DNA from: a virus
Virus record (IMG/VR): IMGVR_UViG_3300032304_000490
Coordinates: 1 to 29,206 of that record
Strand: one strand, 5' to 3'
DNA length: 29,206 bases
Both the position numbers and the translations under genes were made by a program. Shown piece by piece: positions 6,944 through 14,185 of this stretch (positions are counted from its first letter, which is position 1; each line of letters opens with the position of its first letter). The notes beneath the pieces are model-generated. The model worked only from the letters and a program-made list of their open reading frames with translations. It searched no databases and was not told the origin of the DNA.

Positions 6944-9088
6944 TTATGGCAGATTAAAAGTGTTGAGGGATTTGAAGCCGCTTGGTGGGGTGTAGGTGAA
7001 TGCTCTTTGGCCAAAGTTTAAATCTGTAGTCATTGTTCCAGAACCAACATACATTGAAATTGCTGGTAAGAATGTTCCACTTAAACTACTATAAGCGGTT
7101 CCTTGACTTATACCATTTTTATAGAATGTGAGTGTTCCAGTATCCATATCTAAAGCAACACCAATTATATCATTAGTAGTAAATGCAGACCCATAAGCTA
7201 CGCCACTAGAATTGTTATATCTATATCCGTCATTAGCGTTATAACCATATCCAGTTGCAACATTACCTATATACGAACTTAATGGAACAGACACAGAGGC
7301 TATTCCTACCATTGTAAATTTAGAAGATGCAGGAGCATCATTGATTGTATATTCCCAATACCATTTACCAGAACTAATACCAAAACTAGCCCTTGCAGAA
7401 GTCCAATTTGTTGCACCTGAAGTTGTTTTCAAATTTCCATTTGACATAGTTATTGTGTCGGTGTCTAGTGGATTCATCACACAATAATTACTTGCAACTG
7501 CACTTCTTGTTGGCGAATCAATCATTGCATCATATGTATTTGAAGTTGGTGAAGTGTATGATAGAATAACGATACCTTGAGAACCAGAACCGCCAGACAA
7601 TGTGCCTGTTGTATTGTAAGTACCACCAGAACCACCACCACCGGATCCGTATCCAGTCGCATTAGAGCCGTTACTATTGTTTGTACCACCGGCACCACCA
7701 ATACTTGAACCACCAGAACCGCCTGGACCAGGAGAACCTGAATATGCACCACCGCCACCACCACCAGCATATGTTACCGGTGAACCAGATATTGATGATG
7801 TGAAACCTGCACCACCATTACCACCTTGATTGTTTGGTGATGCTGAACCAGCGCCACCTGCACCACCACCGCCTGCACCAGAAGATGTTGTTGAACTTCC
7901 GCCTGCAAATCCTTGTCCTGGTGTTGCAGCACCTCCAGTGCCAGAGACAGAAGAACCGCCGCCTGAACCGCCTGCAGCACCATCACTACCTGCAACACCT
8001 GGAGCGCCACCGCCACCACCGATTGCAGTTATAGTTGCGAATACAGAATTCGATCCGTTTGCGCCTCTTGTTCTACCAGAACTTCCAGTACCACCAGTAC
8101 CTACTGTAAGTGTATATGCTGTTCCTGGAACAATAACTAATGATCCGTTTGCAACACCACCGGCACCACCACCGCCTGAACCACTATCATACATTGTCGG
8201 ACCAGCAGAACCACCGGCACCACCGCCTGCGACTACCAAGTAATTAACAGATGTAACACCTAATGGTGCAATCCAAGTGCTACTACCTGTAGTTGTGTAA
8301 CTCTTAATAGTAGTTGGTGTTGATACATCGATGTTGTTTGGTGTCCAGTTGTTTCCGTTACCAGAAGAATCTTTACCAATTGCAGCAGCCGTTGCAGCTG
8401 ATGTATCTGCAAACTTCAAATAGTAACCGTTTGTGCCGTATGTACCTGCAAACTTTTTAGGAATCCATTGACCTGTTGCACCATCTGTTTTACCAAATGA
8501 AGATGGAGTTAATTGTTGGCCATCAATGAAATTGATTTCGGTTAAGTAGCCGTCATGAAAATATGTTGGTGTGCTACTAAAATAATTTACACCTAGAGTG
8601 TGAAGAACATTGTTGTTTATATTAAAATCGTCATTTTGTGTTGGATTATTTGATGTGGCAAATGAAGTTATTTCAGAACCATTTACATACATCTTCACTC
8701 GATTTGCAGCAGTTGCTTGAGTTGTATCTAACGCAACCACAATATGGTACCAAGCTGCTGGATCACGAAACACTTGGCTAGTTTGACGATAGACTGTGTT
8801 CCAATTTTTAAAAAGTAATTGGTCATCGTCAAAACGAATAACACCATAACCAGCATCAGTATTAGCAGACCAAGCAGTAAGCAATCCTCCATATTGGACA
8901 AATGATCCTCTTTTAACCCATCCACTCCAAGTCCAAGTCTTGCGATTGGATGCACTAGCAGGAGTTCTACTTAAATAAGCACTATTTGCCGCACGAAATC
9001 TTAAACTATTCTTAATAAAATAGCCTAAGTTGGCTAATCCACCAAATTGTTTTAAACTACCGCCACCAGTTGTACCAAGAAAAGGCAT
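6944..9088 (-). CDS. LamG - glycine-rich - SPRY virion protein
   Basis: 714 residues with three parts. Residues about 25-215 are a LamG-like jelly roll (SLRFRAANSAYLSRTPASAS, TWTWSGWVKRG, AWYHIVVALDTTQATAANRV, VKMYVNGSEITSF) followed by GYYLKFADTS and SSGNGNNWTPNNIDVST. Residues about 270-512 are a glycine-rich domain (VNYLVVAGGGAGG, SNSVFATITAIGGGGG, SISGSPVTYAGGGGGG, GIVILSYTSP). Residues about 540-710 are SPRY-like (SSGKWYWEYTINDAP, IIGVALDMDTGTLTFYKNGI, FTYTPPSGFKSLN). LamG/SPRY proteins are common in marine phages and usually read straight from NNID into a YDSMxDSPT-like sequence; here the glycine-rich domain sits exactly in that linker. LamG and SPRY are binding folds, so a host or surface ligand role is likely. 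Start has Shine-Dalgarno AAGGA. Confidence 0.83.
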   Translation of the reverse strand: MPFLGTTGGGSLKQFGGLANLGYFIKNSLRFRAANSAYLSRTPASASNRKTWTWSGWVKRGSFVQYGGLLTAWSANTDAGYGVIRFDDDQLLFKNWNTVYRQTSQVFRDPAAWYHIVVALDTTQATAANRVKMYVNGSEITSFATSNNPTQNDDFNINNNVLHTLGVNYFSSTPTYFHDGYLTEINFIDGQQLTPSSFGKTDGATGQWIPKKFAGTYGTNGYYLKFADTSAATAAAIGKDSSGNGNNWTPNNIDVSTPTTIKSYTTTGSSTWIAPLGVTSVNYLVVAGGGAGGSAGPTMYDSGSGGGGAGGVANGSLVIVPGTAYTLTVGTGGTGSSGRTRGANGSNSVFATITAIGGGGGAPGVAGSDGAAGGSGGGSSVSGTGGAATPGQGFAGGSSTTSSGAGGGGAGGAGSASPNNQGGNGGAGFTSSISGSPVTYAGGGGGGAYSGSPGPGGSGGSSIGGAGGTNNSNGSNATGYGSGGGGSGGTYNTTGTLSGGSGSQGIVILSYTSPTSNTYDAMIDSPTRSAVASNYCVMNPLDTDTITMSNGNLKTTSGATNWTSARASFGISSGKWYWEYTINDAPASSKFTMVGIASVSVPLSSYIGNVATGYGYNANDGYRYNNSSGVAYGSAFTTNDIIGVALDMDTGTLTFYKNGISQGTAYSSLSGTFLPAISMYVGSGTMTTDLNFGQRAFTYTPPSGFKSLNTFNLP

Positions 9089-9098
9089 TATCTATTCC

Positions 9099-9857
9099 TT
9101 AAGCGTATTGGGTTTGTGAACCTAATACTGTGTATGTATTTGCTGCTGTCTTAATAATTGTGAAAGCATACAAGTCGATTGATGTAGCATTACCCGCAGA
9201 TGGTGCAGAACCGCCTTGCCATTTTGGTGTAACAGAAGTGCCATCAACTTGAAATGCGGATTGATAGAATGTGTTTGCAGATAACTGAGTTGCCAAATAA
9301 GCAACAGTCATGCTCTCACCAGTTGACATGATTGCATCTAGTCTTGTAGATGAGTTTGCACGGACATTCATTGTCCAGTTGGCTGCATTGTTAGCAGTAT
9401 AGAAATTAATTGAGTTCTCAAGCACATTAATGTTTTGTGTGCCAGTCAATGCAGTTGCAGTAATGTTTGCATTTTCGATTACTGAACCAATGTCAATACC
9501 TGTATTAAAGGTAAATGCCTTGGTTGTATTTGACCAAGTGAGTGTCTTGTTAGTAGAACCTCTAATTGTGATACCAGCACCGTCTGCAAGAGCATCAGTA
9601 GGAGCAGCAGAGTTGGCAATCTCAATGTTCTTGTCTGCTACAATAAGATTAACAGTATTAACAGTAGTTGTTGTACCAGAGACAGTTAAGTTACCACCGA
9701 TAGTTGCATCACCCATAGTTAAGAATGTTGATTGCACATTCATCGGCAATCCCACATTCCAAGATGCACCGCCTATAGTGATATAGGTAGTCTCACCAAT
9801 GTTAAATTTTAACTGTGATTCACCTTGTATGGTGTCTGTTTTAATTTTTCCGGCCAT
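9099..9857 (-). CDS. Tail-fibre-like virion protein
   Basis: 252 residues, starting MAGKIKTDTIQGESQLKFNI. It holds the fibre-shaft motif GDATIGGNLTVSGTTTTVNT, followed by NLIVADKNIEIANSAAPTDA and DGAGITIRGSTNKTLTWSN, a very common unit in fibre proteins of marine T4-like phages. The C-terminal half (NVRANSSTRLDAIMSTGESM, then FQVDGTSVTPKWQGGSAPSA and YAFTIIKTAANTYTVLGSQT) is also a known recurring end domain, so the protein looks complete. Its role is structural, either a fibre segment or a small distal fibre. It is preceded by an AAAGAGAAA ribosome site 12 bp after the upstream stop and has no promoter of its own. It ends 10 bp before the LamG/SPRY gene. Confidence 0.75.
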   Translation of the reverse strand: MAGKIKTDTIQGESQLKFNIGETTYITIGGASWNVGLPMNVQSTFLTMGDATIGGNLTVSGTTTTVNTVNLIVADKNIEIANSAAPTDALADGAGITIRGSTNKTLTWSNTTKAFTFNTGIDIGSVIENANITATALTGTQNINVLENSINFYTANNAANWTMNVRANSSTRLDAIMSTGESMTVAYLATQLSANTFYQSAFQVDGTSVTPKWQGGSAPSAGNATSIDLYAFTIIKTAANTYTVLGSQTQYA

Positions 9858-9869
9858 ATAATTTTCTCT

Positions 9870-10292
9870 TTAAAATACTGTAAAGGTTGAGTTGTTCGAA
9901 ACCATTAGTGTGACATTATTTGCTATAGAAATTGGTCCAGCCGCACTTGCATTGTAACCATCACTAATAGTAGTATTCGTTGTTAATATTTGTGGATTAA
10001 TTCTTATCAATCCATATGTATCTGCTGCCAGATAAGGTGTTGTTACTACAGAACCACCAAGGTAAATAACTTCAACATTGTCTGTGCCAGTTGGCGGTGC
10101 AGTTGAAAATACTATTTGACCATTGATTACTGCATATGAATCAGTCTTCTGTTTAACACCAGTGATAAAGACTAATACGGAAGCTTCATTGCCATACTCA
10201 TATGACAAATTGAAAGTTGTGGTTGTATTATCGCCAGAATAAAACTGACTTCTAATTGCACCACTTACTGGTTGATTGCCAAGATATGCCAA
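9870..10292 (-). CDS. Small fibre adaptor protein (TTG start)
   Basis: 140 residues, reading (M)AYLGNQPVSGAIRSQFYSG. The N-terminal 85 residues form a beta domain ending FSTAPPTGTDNVEVIYLGG, related to the domains of the 259-residue fibre protein at 14519-15298. The rest (YGLIRINPQILTTNTTIS, then ASAAGPISIANNVTLMVSN and TFTVF) matches the short beta tail common to many marine phage fibre proteins. The start is TTG: an in-frame TAG lies four codons upstream, there is no in-frame ATG near the conserved AYLGNQ sequence, and a Shine-Dalgarno AGGA lies at proper distance. A late-promoter box is 22 bp upstream. Probably a structural fibre component; exact place unknown. Confidence 0.75.
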   Translation of the reverse strand: MAYLGNQPVSGAIRSQFYSGDNTTTTFNLSYEYGNEASVLVFITGVKQKTDSYAVINGQIVFSTAPPTGTDNVEVIYLGGSVVTTPYLAADTYGLIRINPQILTTNTTISDGYNASAAGPISIANNVTLMVSNNSTFTVF

Positions 10293-10314
10293 GGTGTTTT
10301 CCTATGTTGTTCTT

Positions 10315-10322
10315 TATTTATG
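10315..10322 (-). promoter_or_regulatory. T4-type late promoter box before the TTG-start adaptor gene
   Basis: CATAAATA on the minus strand, overlapping the TAA stop of the S74 fibre gene and 22 bp before the TTG start of the 140-residue protein. Confidence 0.62.
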
Positions 10323-11403
10323 ACTCAAGCGCCACGATGCGGGCGGTTAGTGCGGTAATTGTTGCGGCTTGTGTGTCGTTTATAATTTTAAGTTCTTTAA
10401 TGGATGCCACAAGCAATGGAATTACATCGGTGTAAGACATCCCAAGTTTTCCCTCTGGTGAAAGATTTGTAGCTTCTGGTAATACTGCTTGAACATCTTG
10501 GGCAATTAAAAATGGATGTTTTGTTTTATTTTCATCATTTATGTAATTGCCAATAACAGTTCTCAATGTAGCAACTTTTGTCATTGCATCTTGTATTGGA
10601 ACTAAATTTTCTTTTACTGTTTCATCAGATACAAATTGCCAGGATGTTCCACCATCTACTATGTAAGCACCAGTACCTGCTTGATTATAAATGATGTAAT
10701 TGTTATTTGAGTCTGGACCTGATTGCCAAAATTTATTAGCAGCGGCACCTGCATTCCTTAATGCGGTTGATGCATTAGTGCCCCAATCTCCATTTTGAGA
10801 AAGTCCGCCATTACTAGTAATACGGAAACGCTCTGTGTTACCACCAGCATAAAACAACATAGCCGCTGAATTTAAAGCAACACCCGAACCTGCAATAGCG
10901 CAACCTCCAGTTGTAGACTCTCCAGAAGTAAATAAAAGTCTTGGACCATCTCCAGCAGTTGTACCGGGATGATTTAATCTAAATGTTGTAACAGCACCAG
11001 TGCCACTTGTGCTTGAATTGACAACATCCAATTTAACACTAGGACTACTAGTACCAATACCCACATTACCATTAGCGTCAATTCGAACATCTTCCGTACC
11101 TGCGGTATGGAATGATATAGCGTTTGCAGAAGGAACTCGGATGCCTGTTGTACCAACAGAATCTAAATTTAAATTACCAGAAATAATTGGAGTCGTTAGA
11201 GTGACACTAGGTGCAATCTGTGAGCTAATAATGTTACCAGTGATTGCAGTATTCGCAACACTTACCGCATTGTTTGATGCGCCAGTGATAACACCATTGC
11301 TATCAAATGTCAACGAAATGGTGTTAGCAGAACCACCAACGGTAACTGATGTTATATTATTCGATACTTGGAATAATGCCGGTGATACACGGGTTAAAGC
11401 CAT
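10318..11403 (-). CDS. Tail fibre/spike with C-terminal S74 intramolecular chaperone
   Basis: 361 residues. The N-terminal 100 residues are shaft sequence (VSVANTAITGNIISSQIAPS), then GTEDVRIDANGNVGIGTSSP, a motif common in phage fibres just before the head, and a middle beta region (RFRITSNGGLSQNGDWG). Residues about 259-361 form a peptidase S74 chaperone domain: SDETVKENL matches the family's self-cleavage motif, with Ser259 and Lys264 as the likely catalytic dyad, followed by FLIAQDVQAVLPEA and a C-terminal coiled coil (LVASIKELKIINDTQAATIT). In this family the chaperone folds the trimeric fibre and then cuts itself off. A late-promoter box lies 24 bp upstream of the start; the stop codon overlaps the promoter of the next gene. 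Confidence 0.87.
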   Translation of the reverse strand: MALTRVSPALFQVSNNITSVTVGGSANTISLTFDSNGVITGASNNAVSVANTAITGNIISSQIAPSVTLTTPIISGNLNLDSVGTTGIRVPSANAISFHTAGTEDVRIDANGNVGIGTSSPSVKLDVVNSSTSGTGAVTTFRLNHPGTTAGDGPRLLFTSGESTTGGCAIAGSGVALNSAAMLFYAGGNTERFRITSNGGLSQNGDWGTNASTALRNAGAAANKFWQSGPDSNNNYIIYNQAGTGAYIVDGGTSWQFVSDETVKENLVPIQDAMTKVATLRTVIGNYINDENKTKHPFLIAQDVQAVLPEATNLSPEGKLGMSYTDVIPLLVASIKELKIINDTQAATITALTARIVALES

Positions 11404-11427
11404 TTGATATTCTCTCTATTAATCTTT

Positions 11428-11435
11428 TATTTATC
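11428..11435 (-). promoter_or_regulatory. T4-type late promoter box before S74 fibre
   Basis: GATAAATA on the minus strand, 2 bp after the stop of the 50-residue gene and 24 bp before the ATG of the S74 fibre gene. Confidence 0.62.
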
Positions 11436-11437
11436 TG

Positions 11438-11467
11438 TTATTCGTCAGCAGGTTCTGGAGTATTACC
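11438..11467. repeat. 30-bp identical repeat, copy B
   Basis: Identical to 4303-4332. It encodes the last nine residues and the stop of the 50-residue protein copy 1. Confidence 0.88.
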
Positions 11468-11590
11468 CTCAGCAACCCACTTTAAATAGGCTTGGTAGTC
11501 TGTGTTTTGTTCGTCAAGTGGAATGGATGCACCTTTTAAGGTATTAAAAATTCCGACTACTTGGTCATTATGTTTTAGTAATTGATACAT
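11438..11590 (-). CDS. 50-residue acidic phage protein, copy 1
   Basis: A complete 50-codon frame, starting MYQLLKHNDQVVGIFNTL and ending in WVAEGNTPEPADE. The motif TDYQAYLKWVAEGNTPEPAD is widespread at the end of small phage tail proteins. Reasons to accept it despite its size: it starts 2 bp after the stop of the jelly-roll fibre; the other jelly-roll fibre (4457-5833) is followed by a second gene of exactly the same length and ending (4303-4455); and it fills the space up to a late promoter. The last 30 bases are identical to those of the second copy. Function unknown; it is possibly a fibre assembly factor or tip component. Confidence 0.72.
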   Translation of the reverse strand: MYQLLKHNDQVVGIFNTLKGASIPLDEQNTDYQAYLKWVAEGNTPEPADE

Positions 11591-11592
11591 TT

Positions 11593-12837
11593 TTATAACT
11601 CCGCATCAGCTGTGAAAGAATAATAATATCCATAGCCTTGGTTAAAAGCAGATGTAGATGAGTATGTGTACAAGAATCCAGCTGGGTTTAAATATAAAGC
11701 AACAGCCGCTATTTTTGCTGCATTATCAATTCTATAAACATTACCTGCTGAACCGTCTTGGTAATACATAACAACTGTAGGTGCTGTGCGTTTTCTTACA
11801 CTAAATGGCTTTCCTTGACAAAATGCAACAGCACCTCCAAATGTTGTGCCGCCAACACCTACAACAATTTGTTGTCCATCATATTGGGCATTATTTCCAA
11901 AATCAGCAGAAGTTTCAAAATACCGCTGACACAAAGCCAACTCAGTACCATAAGGTCTGTAATCAAATGATGTTGCGGTACTGCCTACCTCAAATTGCGT
12001 ACCTGTGATGTACCAAGTAGCACCATTGGTAGCGACTAATTTAGTTTCGCCTGTAACACTTTGGTAGTCTCCAGCAACCCAAGCGTTTGCCGTATTTAAA
12101 TAAGTAGAGCCTGTACCAAGCGACCAACGAATAACAACTCCTCTACTATTATCTGTTACCCATGTTCCAGTTGTATCTCCAGCAATAGTAATTTTTTTTT
12201 GTTCCCAAGTATTAGCAGAAGAAATTGTGTAACTAAATGGGTATGCTCTTGCGTTACTTTGACTTTCTAAAGCGCCACCAAAAGTTCCTGTTAAAGAACT
12301 GCGAACCCAAAAAGACAATGTGACAGTCTTTGCGTTTGCAGTCCCCCACATTAAATCGGCAATGTTATAACCTTCAATTTGTTGGTCTACTTCATAAGTA
12401 TCTCCCGCACCAACAGTTGTAGCCGCTAAAGATGTAGCAATAATAGAATTAACAAAACCAGCACCAGTAGGGACTGTTGAACTTTGTTGCAAACTAACCT
12501 TACTACTGTTTGATACAACCAATCTAAATCTATCTACTGGATAACTAACATTGGTATTAACTGCACTTGTGCCTCGCTGTGCAATAACCATCGCACCATT
12601 GATGATGCGGTTCCTCATACCAAAACTCAATCCAGTAGCATTCATATAGTTCTCAACAGCACCAGTTTGGATTGCTGAGTTAGCAATAGTATTTGCTGTG
12701 ATTACAGAACCATTGACTGCTGCAATCTGAGATGCAGTAATTAAACCAGTAATAGCAGTATTTGCAACAGATACAATATCAGCCGCCGCTACTGCACCGT
12801 CTTGTATAATACCACTTGTAATTTTTTGAATAGGCAT
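11593..12837 (-). CDS. Tail-fibre protein with jelly-roll carbohydrate-binding-like domain, copy 1
   Basis: 414 residues. Residues 1-68 are fibre-shaft sequence (IVSVANTAITG, NGSVITANTIANSAIQTGAV), then FGMRNRIINGAMVIAQRGTS opens a domain found in many phage tail fibres, with TVTLSFWVRSSLTGTFGGAL, WEQKKITIAGDTTGTW and WYITGTQFEVGSTATSFDYR. The pattern of an elongated beta sandwich with TVTLSFWVR and FEVGS resembles carbohydrate-binding modules. The C-terminus (residues about 300-414) differs from the paralogue at 4457-5833 and may be the variable binding part. A late-promoter box 20 bp upstream and a weak Shine-Dalgarno suggest independent late expression. It is followed 2 bp later by a 50-residue gene, as is its paralogue by 1 bp. 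Confidence 0.8.
   Translation of the reverse strand: MPIQKITSGIIQDGAVAAADIVSVANTAITGLITASQIAAVNGSVITANTIANSAIQTGAVENYMNATGLSFGMRNRIINGAMVIAQRGTSAVNTNVSYPVDRFRLVVSNSSKVSLQQSSTVPTGAGFVNSIIATSLAATTVGAGDTYEVDQQIEGYNIADLMWGTANAKTVTLSFWVRSSLTGTFGGALESQSNARAYPFSYTISSANTWEQKKITIAGDTTGTWVTDNSRGVVIRWSLGTGSTYLNTANAWVAGDYQSVTGETKLVATNGATWYITGTQFEVGSTATSFDYRPYGTELALCQRYFETSADFGNNAQYDGQQIVVGVGGTTFGGAVAFCQGKPFSVRKRTAPTVVMYYQDGSAGNVYRIDNAAKIAAVALYLNPAGFLYTYSSTSAFNQGYGYYYSFTADAEL
12650..12715. repeat. 66-bp shared module, copy B
   Basis: Partner of 5553-5618, in the shaft region of the 414-residue jelly-roll fibre, in the same orientation 7.1 kb away. Confidence 0.8.
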
Positions 12838-12857
12838 TTAGTCTTTACTCTTTGTAT

Positions 12858-12865
12858 TATTTATG
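12858..12865 (-). promoter_or_regulatory. T4-type late promoter box before jelly-roll fibre copy 1
   Basis: CATAAATA on the minus strand in the 32-bp gap between the WNEETTSW gene and the 414-residue fibre gene, 20 bp before its ATG. Confidence 0.62.
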
Positions 12866-12869
12866 ATGA

Positions 12870-13265
12870 TTATTCTACTGTAACCCAAGAAGTCGTTTCT
12901 TCATTCCAAACATAATATTTACCATCATCTGGTTCAGCAATTGGTGCTTCCCATTGGCAAGTCTGTTCATTTAGAATCCATGATGCATAATGTTTTGGAG
13001 GAATGAAGGCATCTTTTTGTGGGTCGTATACACCACCAATACCAGCATAATTTTTTCTCAATGGAGTTCCATTTAAATTATGTATGCCATGAGAAGTATT
13101 GTATGAAGTTTGTTTCCAAATAGTATCTTGCCCATGAATTGACTTTAAGTAGGCAATTCCTACTTCTTCAGATTCATTGCCATTCTCATCCAAACAGTTG
13201 TGGTTATCAACCTTTGAAACATGAATTACTTCATTATCTAAATTTAATTTTGCAAAATGCGCCAT
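12870..13265 (-). CDS. Small conserved phage protein with W-rich C-terminus, copy 1
   Basis: 131 residues, starting MAHFAKLNLDNEVIHVSKVD. This is a protein type common in marine T4-like phages. Conserved parts are IWKQTSYNTS, GTPLRKNYAGIGGVYDPQKD, PPKHYASWILNEQTCQWEAP and the ending YYVWNEETTSWVTVE. The tryptophan-rich C-terminus probably forms a small beta unit; function unknown, and it is usually found among tail and fibre genes. The paralogue at 2196-2528 is 110 residues long and lacks about 20 residues in the N-terminal third (around LDENGNESEEVGIAYLKSIH). A good Shine-Dalgarno (AAAAAGG) precedes the ATG. It follows the glycine-rich adhesin in both cassettes. Confidence 0.75.
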   Translation of the reverse strand: MAHFAKLNLDNEVIHVSKVDNHNCLDENGNESEEVGIAYLKSIHGQDTIWKQTSYNTSHGIHNLNGTPLRKNYAGIGGVYDPQKDAFIPPKHYASWILNEQTCQWEAPIAEPDDGKYYVWNEETTSWVTVE

Positions 13266-13291
13266 CTTAACCTTTTTCTACAAAATAATGT

Positions 13292-14185
13292 TTAATTAAT
13301 ACTGTACACATTGGCATTTGAAGTAAACACTCCATCACCAGTAAATGTATGTATAGTGTATAAGGTTGGTCCTGAACCAGATGTTGTTACGGATCCGCCT
13401 GTTGCACCTTGAGCGCCAAGATATCTGACAATAACCCTACCGCCACCACCACCACCTTCTGAATAATGTGCACCGCCGCCAATATTTGGTGCACCGCCAC
13501 CTGAACCAGAAGAACCAGGCCCACTATTACCAAAAGCGCCACCACCGCCTGCATATGTCACTGGAGAACCAGAGATAGAAGATGCTCTTCCGGATCCACC
13601 AGGACCACCAGTAGCAAAGCCACCAGATGAAGTGCCAGCACCGCCAGCACCTCCACCACCACCGCCATTGTAACCACCGCCTCCAGGTTTACCACCACCA
13701 GGAAAACCATATCCTGTTCCAAATGGAGAGTTTCCTGGACTACCTGGTTGCAGAGCAGGACCGCCTGTTGCACCATTTGTTAATCCGCCGCCGCCACCTG
13801 ATCCACCTGCACCACCTTGTTGTCCAGGTTCACCAGTAACACCAGCCCCACCACCAATTGCAGTAACGATACCAAAAACACTATTTGATCCCTGACTACC
13901 AGCTGCTCCTCCACCACCGACTGTTACTGCAAGTCCGGTTCCTCTTGTGAGAGTATAAGCTGACCCTTCAACGAAACCGCCGCCACCGCCACCACCACCG
14001 ACAGAACCACCGCCACCTGCAACGACTAAGAATTCGACAGTTAGTGGTCCACCAGCTTGTGTTTGATTTAAACCTACTGGAAATTCATAACCAGCTGGTC
14101 TGATACTAACACCAGTTGATACACCGTTTCTTAAACCAGATGCACCAGAAGCTCTGGCAACACCGTTGGCAGTTTTAACACTCAT
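13292..14185 (-). CDS. Glycine-rich phage adhesin, copy 1
   Basis: 297 residues. The N-terminus (IRPAGYEFPVGLNQ) precedes a beta strand (TVEFLVVAGGGG), then about 200 residues of glycine-rich repeats with runs such as GGGGGGGG and motifs SNSVFGIVTAIGGG and SISGSPVTYAGGGG, closing with GGGGRVIVRYLGAQG and a short tail ending NANVYSIN. This is the glycine-rich domain of phage tail proteins; by analogy with glycine-rich adhesins of T4-like phages (gp38 of T2/S16 type) it may fold as packed polyglycine helices with variable loops contacting the host surface, but that structural comparison is inference. The paralogue at 2543-3358 has the same start (RPVGGQFPIGLN) and the same ending (YSIN). The start is coupled to family P copy 1 by a TAATG overlap. 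Confidence 0.82.
   Translation of the reverse strand: MSVKTANGVARASGASGLRNGVSTGVSIRPAGYEFPVGLNQTQAGGPLTVEFLVVAGGGGSVGGGGGGGGFVEGSAYTLTRGTGLAVTVGGGGAAGSQGSNSVFGIVTAIGGGAGVTGEPGQQGGAGGSGGGGGLTNGATGGPALQPGSPGNSPFGTGYGFPGGGKPGGGGYNGGGGGGAGGAGTSSGGFATGGPGGSGRASSISGSPVTYAGGGGAFGNSGPGSSGSGGGAPNIGGGAHYSEGGGGGGRVIVRYLGAQGATGGSVTTSGSGPTLYTIHTFTGDGVFTSNANVYSIN

Noticed and set aside
6930-6950. Programmed frameshift joining the LamG/SPRY and DUF7483-like genes
   Set aside because: The overlap of the two frames is about 12 bases and contains no XXXYYYZ slippery site or following stem; TAATCATG is better explained by coupled reinitiation.
7830-8243. Plus-strand proline-rich frames (137 and 66 codons) opposite the glycine-rich domain, and similar ones opposite the other adhesins
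   Set aside because: Glycine codons GGN read backwards as proline (NCC), which opens frames automatically. No ribosome site or conserved features; the minus-strand genes are clearly real.
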